A stretch of 7,357 bases of DNA from Planctomycetaceae bacterium (GTDB lineage Bacteria > Planctomycetota > Planctomycetia > Planctomycetales > Planctomycetaceae): the NCBI GenBank assembly GCA_020426065.1, contig JAGQQT010000198.1:1-7357 (forward strand), written 5' to 3'. Shown here in pieces: positions 1 to 5,693 of the stretch (position 1 is the first letter of the stretch; each line of letters starts with the position of its first letter). Both the position numbers and the translations under genes were made by a program. The notes beneath the pieces are model-generated. The model was not told the origin of the DNA. It saw only the letters and a list, made by a program, of their open reading frames with translations, and did no database searches.

Positions 1-395
1 ACACCGGTTACCAGGTTCTGGATGATCGTGGAGACCGGGTTGTGGTTCCTCCGGGAGCCTCCATTCACTTCGCCTCAGATGGCTCCATCACGGCCCATGA
101 TCCGATTTCGGGTTTGCCGATTTCACTAGGTCGATTTGATCTGGTTCAACCTGAAAACCTCCGGCTGCTCGCCAAGCAGGGGGACAGCCTCTATTCCGCT
201 CCCGAAGAAACGCTGGTTCCCGCTGGTCCTGAAGTTCAGGTGCGTCAGGGGTTTCAGGAGCAGTCAACCGTTCAGCCTGTCCATGAAATGTTGAACATGA
301 TTCAGACCTCCCGGGCATTTGAAGCCAACATGAATCTGATCCAGCACCAGGAACATACTCTCGGACAATTACTGCAGGCGATTGGACAGCGATAA
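1..395 (+). CDS. flgF: Flagellar proximal rod protein FlgF, C-terminal part (5' end outside window)
   Basis: The frame is open from base 3 to a TAA at 393-395, giving about 130 residues of a rod/hook-family protein that starts upstream of the window. The visible part opens with TGYQVLDDRGD, followed by a conserved pattern of an 'I.F..DGSITA' strand and LGRFDLVQPENL. It ends with the family's C-terminal helix (QPVHEMLNMIQTSRAFEAN, then a Gln-rich helix), which packs in the D0 coiled-coil layer of the rod. In this family FlgF is exported by the flagellar type III apparatus and forms part of the proximal rod. The assignment as FlgF rather than a second FlgG rests on its position directly before a clear flgG and on the LGRF(D/N)LV..E.L wording. 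The next gene follows after 75 bases on the same strand. Family membership is very sure; the FlgF/FlgG distinction is a little less so. Confidence 0.9.
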   Translation, partial: TGYQVLDDRGDRVVVPPGASIHFASDGSITAHDPISGLPISLGRFDLVQPENLRLLAKQGDSLYSAPEETLVPAGPEVQVRQGFQEQSTVQPVHEMLNMIQTSRAFEANMNLIQHQEHTLGQLLQAIGQR

Positions 396-446
396 ACCTC
401 CTCTTTGATGTTGTCAGTTTAAACAGAGTTAAATCGTCGAAAGGAA

Positions 447-460
447 CCTGACAGTCAGGA
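447..460 (+). promoter_or_regulatory. Shine-Dalgarno of flgG inside a short inverted repeat
   Basis: An AGGA at 457-460 lies 10 bases before the flgG ATG and is the best ribosome-binding site. It forms the right arm of the near-palindrome CCTGAC-A-GTCAGG (447-459), which as RNA could fold as a 5-bp stem with a 3-base loop and partly mask the site. A second purine run, AAAGGAA (440-446), lies 24 bases upstream of the ATG, too far to serve flgG. The repeat is seen directly; any regulatory effect is inference. Confidence 0.4.
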
Positions 461-470
461 AACCAAGCAT

Positions 471-1271
471 ATGAGTATTCGGACTTTGAATTCATCCGCC
501 TCCGGAATGGAGACGAATCTCTATCAGCTGGATGTGATTGCCAACAATCTGGCAAACGCCGGCACGACGGGATTCAAGCGGAGTCGGGCCGAGTTTGAAG
601 ACATGTTTTACGAACACTTCAAACTTCCCGGGGTGCAGTCTGCGACAACTGAAACACCGACTGGAATTGCCGTCGGTCTGGGAACGGCATTGAGAGCAAC
701 CCAGGTCGATTTTCGAGTGGGAGCCATGCAGGACACCGGAAGCACGTTTGATATGGCGATTCAGGGAGAGGGCTTCTTCCAGCTTGCCGATCCCAGCGGA
801 GTAACGGTTTACACACGAGCAGGGAATTTCAGCAAGAACGCCAATGGTGATCTTGTGATGGCTTCTGCCAACCTGGGACGTCTGCTCGATCCACCGATCA
901 ATATTCCCCAGAACGCTGTCGATATCAGTATTTCGGCTGATGGACAGATCGCCTACCGGGAAGCAGGAAGCACAACAGTGACTACCGCCGGGCAGATTAA
1001 CTTGGCGCGGTTTATCAATCCGGAAGGACTCATCCAGGCTGGTGAGAATCTGTACTACCAGTCCGATGCTTCTGGACCTGCAATTACAGGCTTTCCCGGG
1101 CAGGATGGATTAGGTCCGATTCGTCAGGGGACTCTCGAAACCTCGAATGTGGAACCGGTGCGGGAACTGGTCGATTTGATCAAGACGCAGCGGAATGTGG
1201 AACTGAACAGTGAAGCCCTCAAGGCGGGCGATCAGATGTTGCAACTCGTGAATAACCTGCGGAAATTCTAA
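471..1271 (+). CDS. flgG: Flagellar distal rod protein FlgG
   Basis: This 266-residue protein is close to the usual FlgG length of about 260. The N-terminus MSIRTLNSSASGM and the motif LDVIANNLANAGTTGFKRSR (about residues 20-39) are the flagellar rod/hook-family signature that forms the N-terminal D0 helix. FDMAIQGEGFFQL (about 93-105) and YTRAGNFSKNANGDLV begin the central Dc/D1 domain. The C-terminus, with TLETSNVEPVRELVDLIKTQRNVELNS and ADQMLQ-like GDQMLQLVNNLRKF, is the partner D0 helix. FlgG polymerises as the distal rod that crosses the periplasm inside the P and L rings and joins the hook. It has no cleavable signal peptide, as expected for a type III export substrate. The ATG at 471 has an AGGA ten bases upstream and gives the family-standard N-terminus. 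It lies between flgF and flgA, the usual order in many non-enteric bacteria. Confidence 0.97.
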   Translation: MSIRTLNSSASGMETNLYQLDVIANNLANAGTTGFKRSRAEFEDMFYEHFKLPGVQSATTETPTGIAVGLGTALRATQVDFRVGAMQDTGSTFDMAIQGEGFFQLADPSGVTVYTRAGNFSKNANGDLVMASANLGRLLDPPINIPQNAVDISISADGQIAYREAGSTTVTTAGQINLARFINPEGLIQAGENLYYQSDASGPAITGFPGQDGLGPIRQGTLETSNVEPVRELVDLIKTQRNVELNSEALKAGDQMLQLVNNLRKF

Positions 1272-1342
1272 GGCATGATCCTCTTAATTCTCACCATGTT
1301 TACGTTATTAAATCGATTCTCGTCACGTTGAAAACTTACCTC

Positions 1343-2575
1343 ATGCTTCTGATTCCGGCTAGATCTGATCTACTTCAACTGCCTCGGCTGTTTAGCAGGT
1401 GGTTACGAAAGACCTGTTGCTCAACACTGGATTCAGACCTGGTCCTGTGGGTCAGCGCGTGGATGCTTCTGGGAGCGTTTGCCTGGTCGGCAGGCGCGAC
1501 AACAATCCGATTGCATTCCGATGCAGTGGTGTCAGAACCACTGGTCCGACTGGGTGATCTGGCCATCATTGATGAAGCCCCGGCAGATGTTATTCAGCGT
1601 CTGCAGCAGCTGACAGTTGCCCCGGCTCCCTCTGAAGGGCGTCAGATGAGGATTCCGCTCGATCGTATTCGACGGGAGTTGACTTTGAGAGGGATCACGC
1701 AAACCGATTTCCGATTCTCAGGGGCTTCGGAAGTGCTGGTCATGCGGCAGCGAAATGCTCCCCCGGTTGAAGAGGCTCCCCGGGTTGTCTCGGATATTCT
1801 GGTGAAACACCTCGAAACGATGATTTCGCACTATCTGCGTGAGAAAGCGGGCACAGGTAAGAATGCCGTATTCGTCATGGACTCAGCCAGTCAGAATCTG
1901 ATTCCGGATCAGCTCTCACAACTCTCTCCAGTTCAGATTCGTGGTGGAGATGCCGCCCGGCCAGGGTTTCAGACCTTTTCCATTACATTCCTTGCGGAAG
2001 AGGGCCAGCAACTGACGTTTGCTGTTTCCGGAACCATGACTTCCCGGGATCAGGTGCTGGCACTCAAACAAAGTTTACCGCGTGGTCAGGTGATCCGTGA
2101 ATCAGATCTGGTCTGGATGGAGGCTTCCAAAGAAGGGGAGGGATTTACAGAACTCTCCGATGTGATCGGAACCGAAACGACGCGTAATATTCGGGCACAT
2201 GTCGCGATCCGACTGGATGAGGTTCGCAAGTTGCCTCTGGTTCGCCGCGGTGACATTGTTGCGGTGACGGCTCGAATCGGACTGGTTTCTGTGATGCGAT
2301 ACTGCAAAAGCCAGGATGATGGCGCTCTGGGGCAGTTTATTACCCTGACACCCGTGGACGGCACTCAACGGATTACCGCTCGTGTGGCTGGTTATCGGGA
2401 AGCTGAGATTGTGACGGAACTCGAACCACCCGTTTCCGAACCCGTAAAACCCCAGAAGCAGAGCGATGATGGACTGACAATGATTGTTCAGGATCAGAAA
2501 CCGGCGACTGGCCAGTCTGCTGAAAAACCGAATGGTCGTGTCTCTGCAAATCAGCCCGTCAGCCTGAAACCCTGA
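1343..2575 (+). CDS. flgA: Flagellar P-ring assembly chaperone FlgA (long form)
   Basis: FlgA is a periplasmic chaperone needed to assemble FlgI into the P-ring. Starting from the ATG at 1343 the protein has 410 residues; a TTG at 1328 would add five. That is nearly twice the 219 residues of the E. coli protein. A long basic n-region (SRWLRK) precedes a hydrophobic stretch (LVLWVSAWMLLGAFAWSAGA), a plausible Sec signal peptide with cleavage before TTIRLHSD. An N-terminal domain (VRLGDLAIIDEAP) is followed by a SAF-type region, roughly from base 2036 to 2408. It carries LPRGQVIRESDLVWME, the DVIGTETTRNI strand, AIRLDEV and LVRRGDIVAVTARIG, which are hallmark positions of FlgA C-terminal domains. 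A proline- and glutamine-rich tail of about 54 residues follows. No Shine-Dalgarno is visible before either start, so the exact N-terminus is uncertain. flgG ends 71 bases upstream, and flgH begins 28 bases after the stop. Confidence 0.9.
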   Translation: MLLIPARSDLLQLPRLFSRWLRKTCCSTLDSDLVLWVSAWMLLGAFAWSAGATTIRLHSDAVVSEPLVRLGDLAIIDEAPADVIQRLQQLTVAPAPSEGRQMRIPLDRIRRELTLRGITQTDFRFSGASEVLVMRQRNAPPVEEAPRVVSDILVKHLETMISHYLREKAGTGKNAVFVMDSASQNLIPDQLSQLSPVQIRGGDAARPGFQTFSITFLAEEGQQLTFAVSGTMTSRDQVLALKQSLPRGQVIRESDLVWMEASKEGEGFTELSDVIGTETTRNIRAHVAIRLDEVRKLPLVRRGDIVAVTARIGLVSVMRYCKSQDDGALGQFITLTPVDGTQRITARVAGYREAEIVTELEPPVSEPVKPQKQSDDGLTMIVQDQKPATGQSAEKPNGRVSANQPVSLKP

Positions 2576-2593
2576 GCGGATCATGAACGGAAC

Positions 2594-2601
2594 AGGAAGA
2601 G
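2594..2601 (+). promoter_or_regulatory. Ribosome-binding site that decides the flgH start
   Basis: AGGAAGAG lies directly before the ATG at 2604, with the AGGA core about six bases away. It falls inside the seven-codon extension that an ATG at 2583 would give. That upstream ATG has only a poor purine run (GAGCGGATC) before it, so 2604 is preferred. The signal-peptide shape of the product agrees. Confidence 0.6.
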
Positions 2602-2603
2602 AC

Positions 2604-3317
2604 ATGAGTTGTCAGCTCAGATTATTGATTGTCGTGGCCGGAATCCTGCAGATTGCGGGATCTTCGGTGAACGCAGTGCAGCCTCCCTCTCCGTTTGAAC
2701 AATACCAGGCTCAGCGTCCTGGCCTGCCGCCATCTTCATCCCGTCCACTGCCGCCGCCGCTCCCTCCTCCCAGCGTTCGTGACTTCTCCCTGATTTATGT
2801 CGATGAACCACAGGCCAGGGAGTTCATGGTGAACGATATCGTTACGGTGATCGTGAGCGAGCGTTCCGAAGTGACACTCAACTCCCGGTTTAACCGTCAA
2901 CGAACCAATAACCTGACTGCCGAACTGAACGAGTTTGTGAAACTGTCCGGCCTCACACTCCGGAATTCTGCCTCAACCGCTCCCACGATTGAGGGGAGTC
3001 AGAAGGAACGTCTGCAGACTTCCGGTCAGGTGACTGATGCGGAAGGGATCACTTATCGCATTGCCGCAACCGTGGTCGATATCCGCCCGAATGGAAATCT
3101 GGTTCTGGAAGCCCGCAAACGGATTGATGCCAACGATGATTTATGGGAATACACCCTGCATGGTGAAGTCCGTTATGAAGATATCCTGAATAACAATACG
3201 GTTCTGAGTGAAAACATTGCCAACCTGAATATTGAAAAGCGTCAGAAGGGCCGCGTCTACTCGAGTGTGTCGCGGAGATGGGGGTCTAAGGTGTTTGATT
3301 GGATTTGGCCTTTCTGA
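2604..3317 (+). CDS. flgH: Flagellar L-ring protein FlgH (no visible lipobox)
   Basis: FlgH forms the outer-membrane L-ring, the bushing around the distal rod. I choose the ATG at 2604 (237 residues) over an ATG at 2583. An AGGAAGAG run sits just upstream of 2604, and the product then starts with a compact signal peptide, MSCQLRLLIVVAGILQIAGS, with likely cleavage after SSVNA (residue 24). A proline-rich linker follows at about residues 38-57 (PLPPPLPPPS). The FlgH core follows: SLIYVDEPQAREFMVNDIVT and VIVSERSEVT, then GITYRIAATVVDIRPNGNLV and LEARKRIDANDDLWEYTLHG. It ends with EDILNNNTVLSENIANLNIE and a short C-terminus, RRWGSKVFDWIWPF. Typical FlgH proteins are lipoproteins, but there is no [LVI]-[ASTVI]-[GAS]-Cys near the cleavage site; the only nearby cysteine is residue 3. 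It sits between flgA and flgI, as expected. Confidence 0.93.
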   Translation: MSCQLRLLIVVAGILQIAGSSVNAVQPPSPFEQYQAQRPGLPPSSSRPLPPPLPPPSVRDFSLIYVDEPQAREFMVNDIVTVIVSERSEVTLNSRFNRQRTNNLTAELNEFVKLSGLTLRNSASTAPTIEGSQKERLQTSGQVTDAEGITYRIAATVVDIRPNGNLVLEARKRIDANDDLWEYTLHGEVRYEDILNNNTVLSENIANLNIEKRQKGRVYSSVSRRWGSKVFDWIWPF

Positions 3318-3376
3318 TGACTTTTCGTTTTGTAGTTCATGTTGGTTCCCTGTCTGATCCGTACAACGGTGACTCG

Positions 3377-4483
3377 ATGAAAAACTCCCACTTCTCACTG
3401 ACTTTCTTCCTGACCTGTGCTGCAGTTTTCCTGGTTGCCAGCAGTGTCTGCCAGGCACAGATCCGGCTGGAAAGTATCTGTTCAGTTCATGGTCAGAAGG
3501 AAATCCGCCTCACTGGAATGGGACTGGTGGTGGGCCTGAACGGAACCGGCGACGGAGGAGATGCGGGGCCGACAATTCGGGCACTGGCAACTGCCATGAA
3601 AAACATGAATGTGCCTGTGCTTGATGCGGCGGAACTGAAAAAAGCGGAGAATGTGGCCATCGTCATGATCGATGCCACAATCCCCAAAACCGGGTTGCAT
3701 CTGGGGCAGAAACTCGACTGCTATGTCAGTTCCTACCTGGGGGCAGAAAGTCTGCAAGGTGGTCGTTTGCTGATTGCTCCCCTGCAGATGGCCGGTGCCA
3801 ATCAGGAAATGCTGATCGGAACGGCTTCTGGTCACCTGATTGTTGAGGATCTGGCCGCTCCCACCAAGGCCAGGCTGCCAGGTGGGGTGGTCCTTGAAAC
3901 GGATCTGTTCCGTAACCAGGAATTCATGAATCAGATTGTCGATATGTCATCAGGCGAACCAACCATTCATCTGTTACTGAACGAATCTCATTCCAGCTAC
4001 ATTTCCGCCCGGATCATCACTGAAGTCATCAACGAGGCATTTGAATTTGAATCGTTTGATCAACAGCATGCCCGGGCCGCCAGTCCCAGCATGATTGATG
4101 TTCGGATTCCCAAGACCTGGCAGTCCACACCTGTTGATTTTGTGGCGGAAGTGCTGGATCTGAAAGTGACTTCCCCCCATTCCATTTCCCGGGTACAGGT
4201 CAACGCCAAAACTGGAGTTGTGATTCTGTCAGGTGATGTGGAACTCTCTCCGGTACTGATCAATCATCCCAACCTGCAGATTAACATTGGAGCAGCCAAC
4301 AATCCGATTGACGGGGCACAGTTCCGCTCTCTGTCTGATGGAAATTCAACACGGGCCAACACCAGACTGGATCAGCTTGTTCAGGCACTCAATCAACTGG
4401 GTGTCCCTCGGGATGCCATGATTGAAGTACTGCGAGAGTTGTCCCGCTCCGGAAAACTGCATGCGGTTTACGAGGAAATCTGA
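3377..4483 (+). CDS. flgI: Flagellar P-ring protein FlgI
   Basis: FlgI is secreted to the periplasm by Sec and, with FlgA's help, polymerises into the P-ring in the peptidoglycan layer. Starting at the ATG at 3377 the protein has 368 residues, matching the family length of about 365. It begins with a textbook signal peptide (MKNSHFSLTFFLTCAAVFLV, then ASSVCQA and cleavage before QIRLESI). The diagnostic FlgI block follows: RLTGMGLVVGLNGTGDGGDA. Next are an ENVAIVMIDATIPKTGLHLG-type region, a GGRLLIAPLQ strand, RVQVNAKTGVVILSGDVELS, and the C-terminal helix LDQLVQALNQLGVPRDAM, ending in a 'SGKLHAVYEE' tail. In-frame starts further upstream (TTG 3299 inside flgH, ATG 3317 overlapping its stop) would bury the signal peptide behind extra residues. 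GGTGA at 3368-3372 may serve as a close Shine-Dalgarno. After signal-peptide removal only two cysteines remain (residues 35 and 115). Confidence 0.97.
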   Translation: MKNSHFSLTFFLTCAAVFLVASSVCQAQIRLESICSVHGQKEIRLTGMGLVVGLNGTGDGGDAGPTIRALATAMKNMNVPVLDAAELKKAENVAIVMIDATIPKTGLHLGQKLDCYVSSYLGAESLQGGRLLIAPLQMAGANQEMLIGTASGHLIVEDLAAPTKARLPGGVVLETDLFRNQEFMNQIVDMSSGEPTIHLLLNESHSSYISARIITEVINEAFEFESFDQQHARAASPSMIDVRIPKTWQSTPVDFVAEVLDLKVTSPHSISRVQVNAKTGVVILSGDVELSPVLINHPNLQINIGAANNPIDGAQFRSLSDGNSTRANTRLDQLVQALNQLGVPRDAMIEVLRELSRSGKLHAVYEEI

Positions 4484-4566
4484 GTTCGCTGAAAATTGAG
4501 CCCGCCTCTTTCCCACCCGTTCAGCAAGCCTCCCTCCCTTCTGCTGAAACAATCCGGAGTCAACCC
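4484..4566 (+). repeat. Intergenic inverted repeat with pyrimidine-rich loop before flgJ
   Basis: This 83-base gap holds a perfect 7-bp inverted repeat, TTCAGCA (4520-4526) and TGCTGAA (4542-4548), with a 15-base loop made almost entirely of pyrimidines (4527-4541). The flgJ Shine-Dalgarno GGAG (4556-4559) follows seven bases before its ATG. CTCC units in the loop could pair with that GGAG, but only over about four bases. No T-run follows the right arm, so it does not look like an intrinsic terminator. The repeat is seen directly; its role is unknown. Confidence 0.4.
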
Positions 4567-4935
4567 ATGTTGACAATCTCTCAACAATCCCAGGTCAATC
4601 AGGTTCTCAGTTCTCAACAGGCTGCCGCTGCGTCTGCAGAACAGGGTCTTTCTACGAAAGAAGCGTTTCAGGATTTTGTCGCGGGGACGTTTTACAAGCA
4701 GATGCTCAAAGCCATGCGGGGGACCCAGCAGAAGGTCCAGTATCTCGACGGGGGACAGGCAGAAGAATCATTTCGTTCTCAGCTGGATCAGCAGGTGGCC
4801 GAAGACCTGGCACGTGAACATGGTGCAGCATTCAGTGATTCGCTTTACGAAGTCTTTCAGACTCAACTGAAAGCCCGCTCCGCAACCCAGAATGAGGTTG
4901 CCTCGCAAAACCAGCAGATTGACTATTTTGCCTGA
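4567..4935 (+). CDS. flgJ: Single-domain rod-binding protein (FlgJ N-terminal type)
   Basis: This 122-residue protein matches the N-terminal rod-binding domain of FlgJ and has no muramidase domain (E. coli FlgJ is 313 residues). The recognisable core is EAFQDFVAGTFYKQMLKAMR (about residues 32-51), then YLDGGQAEESFRSQLDQQVA and EDLAREHGAAFSDSLYEVFQ. These correspond to the family pattern 'FE..f..qMLKaMR...GG.aE..f...LDQq.A..la' with a final helix. The Gln/Ala-rich N-terminus and C-terminus look flexible. In this family the domain caps or scaffolds rod assembly in the periplasm; opening the peptidoglycan must then be done by a separate enzyme encoded elsewhere. The ATG at 4567 has GGAG seven bases upstream. 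Position directly after flgI supports the call. The frame is complete, with its own TGA, so the short form is not an obvious truncation. Confidence 0.88.
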   Translation: MLTISQQSQVNQVLSSQQAAAASAEQGLSTKEAFQDFVAGTFYKQMLKAMRGTQQKVQYLDGGQAEESFRSQLDQQVAEDLAREHGAAFSDSLYEVFQTQLKARSATQNEVASQNQQIDYFA

Positions 4936-5126
4936 CCGGTACAACCGGACTGACTGCAGTCAATTTCGCTCACGGCTCAAACACACGTCCGCTCTGCGTG
5001 TTAAAAGATTCCGATTCTATCAATAGCGCCGATTGCGCTGGTCATCCCGGTCATAGGGATGATTCTGGGGATTGATCAGGTCGAGCAAACGAATCTTTGC
5101 TGGCTGGACAGCAGGTGGGGTGAGTC
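4936..5126 (+). other. 191-base non-coding gap with several inverted repeats; usual site of flgM
   Basis: No convincing gene is present; all three + frames are interrupted by stops within about 50 codons. Visible inverted repeats are CCGGT-aca-ACCGG (4936-4948), the 12-bp palindrome TGACTGCAGTCA (4951-4962), ACACG/CGTGT (4983-4987 and 4997-5001), AGCGC/GCGCT (5025-5039), TCATCCC/GGGATGA (5042-5062, 7-bp stem, 7-base loop), AGCAAA/TTTGCT (5084-5101), and an overlapping alternative TGCTG/CAGCA (5098-5113). The 5-bp ones are about what chance would give in such a length; the 12-bp palindrome and the 7-bp stem are less expected. None is followed by a T-run. I saw no sigma-28-like (TAAA-N15-GCCGATAA) or sigma-54-like (TGGCAC-N5-TTGC) promoter. 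The flgN ribosome-binding site, AGGTGG (5113-5118), is at the right end. Confidence 0.55.
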
Positions 5127-5642
5127 ATGAGCAGTTCAAATCTTGCTTTCGATCCGGCTTATGCCCGGGAAATCGGTCGGTTCCTGAACGAGCTGGCGCA
5201 TATGCAGCAGTCAATGATCGAACTGCTGTCCCAGAAATTGAAGGCACTGATTGCTCGAAATCTCAAGCTGGTCAGTGAATTGAATCGTGAAGAGCGGCAA
5301 AAGCAGCAGCGGTTACGACAACTGATCGATCATCGGCAGCATCTGCTGACCAATCTGCATCGACAGGGATTTGAAGGCGAATCTCTCTTCATTGTCTGCC
5401 GTAAGCAGTACTGGCTGCAAACGGAATCGCTTCAGGAGCAGTTTCAAAAGGTCCAGAGTACTTCCGAGAGACTCCGTCAGCAGACCTGGGCGATCTGGGC
5501 GATGACACATCGGGCAGCAATGTTTTACGGTGAAGCGATTGATGTAATCGCCAATGTCCCTGATCGAGATCTGATCTATGAGCAGAACAGCCAGTCCCGT
5601 CATCTGGAGGCAGGCGGTTCTTTACTGGATGCATCGGCGTAG
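5127..5642 (+). CDS. flgN: Putative flagellar export chaperone FlgN
   Basis: This 171-residue protein is nearly all helix-forming. From about residue 15 to 130 it shows heptad-like spacing of Leu/Ile with many Gln, Arg and Glu (IGRFLNELAHMQQSMIELLS, KLVSELNREERQKQQRLRQL). This resembles the long helical hairpin of FlgN family proteins. A more aromatic segment follows (WAIWAMTHRAAMFYGEAIDV), and the last 20 residues look disordered. FlgN is a cytoplasmic chaperone that binds the C-termini of FlgK and FlgL and delivers them to the type III export gate. FlgN sequences are poorly conserved, so the call rests on helical pattern, size and the position directly before flgK. The ATG at 5127 is the first start after an in-frame TGA at 5121-5123, with AGGTGG eight bases upstream. 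It could be a generic coiled-coil protein, but the context makes FlgN the best reading. Confidence 0.72.
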   Translation: MSSSNLAFDPAYAREIGRFLNELAHMQQSMIELLSQKLKALIARNLKLVSELNREERQKQQRLRQLIDHRQHLLTNLHRQGFEGESLFIVCRKQYWLQTESLQEQFQKVQSTSERLRQQTWAIWAMTHRAAMFYGEAIDVIANVPDRDLIYEQNSQSRHLEAGGSLLDASA

Positions 5643-5693
5643 AGTGTGGTCAGGTTGTTTGGACGAGAATGGCAATAGCAGGGTAAATCGGCC

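Noticed and set aside
405..434. Weak sigma-70-like promoter: TTGATG (405-410) and TTAAAT (429-434) with an 18-base spacer upstream of flgG.
   Set aside because: Both boxes match only four of six consensus positions, and flgG is probably co-transcribed with flgF; the match is too weak to list.
88..555. Long open frame on the - strand across flgF and the start of flgG.
   Set aside because: It lies antisense to clear flagellar coding sequence, has no family features and shows low-complexity, Arg/Pro/Ser-rich shadow composition. The other - strand frames over flgA, flgH, flgI and flgK were rejected for the same reason.
1275..1331. 18-codon hydrophobic ORF between flgG and flgA, which could be a leader peptide overlapping the TTG start of flgA.
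   Set aside because: The only purine run is two bases from its ATG, and it is short enough to occur by chance.
3299..3376. Extended FlgI N-terminus from a TTG at 3299 or the ATG at 3317 that overlaps the flgH stop (TGATG).
   Set aside because: The extension would place 20-26 extra residues before a complete signal peptide, and starting at 3377 gives the standard family length.
4936..4966. Intrinsic terminator after flgJ from the CCGGT/ACCGG hairpin and the 12-bp palindrome.
   Set aside because: Neither is followed by a run of T (only ATTTC), and flgN and flgK continue on the same strand close by.
5002..5035. Sigma-28-like promoter: TAAA (5002-5005) and GCCGATTG (5028-5035).
   Set aside because: The spacer is 22 bases rather than about 15, so the flagellar sigma factor would not be expected to use it.
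5059..5130. Micro-ORF (ATG 5059, 23 residues) whose TGA overlaps the flgN ATG as ATGA, preceded in frame by hydrophobic codons back to 5005.
   Set aside because: It is very short, has no good Shine-Dalgarno, and sits inside inverted repeats that explain the bases equally well. The overlap alone is weak evidence of translational coupling.
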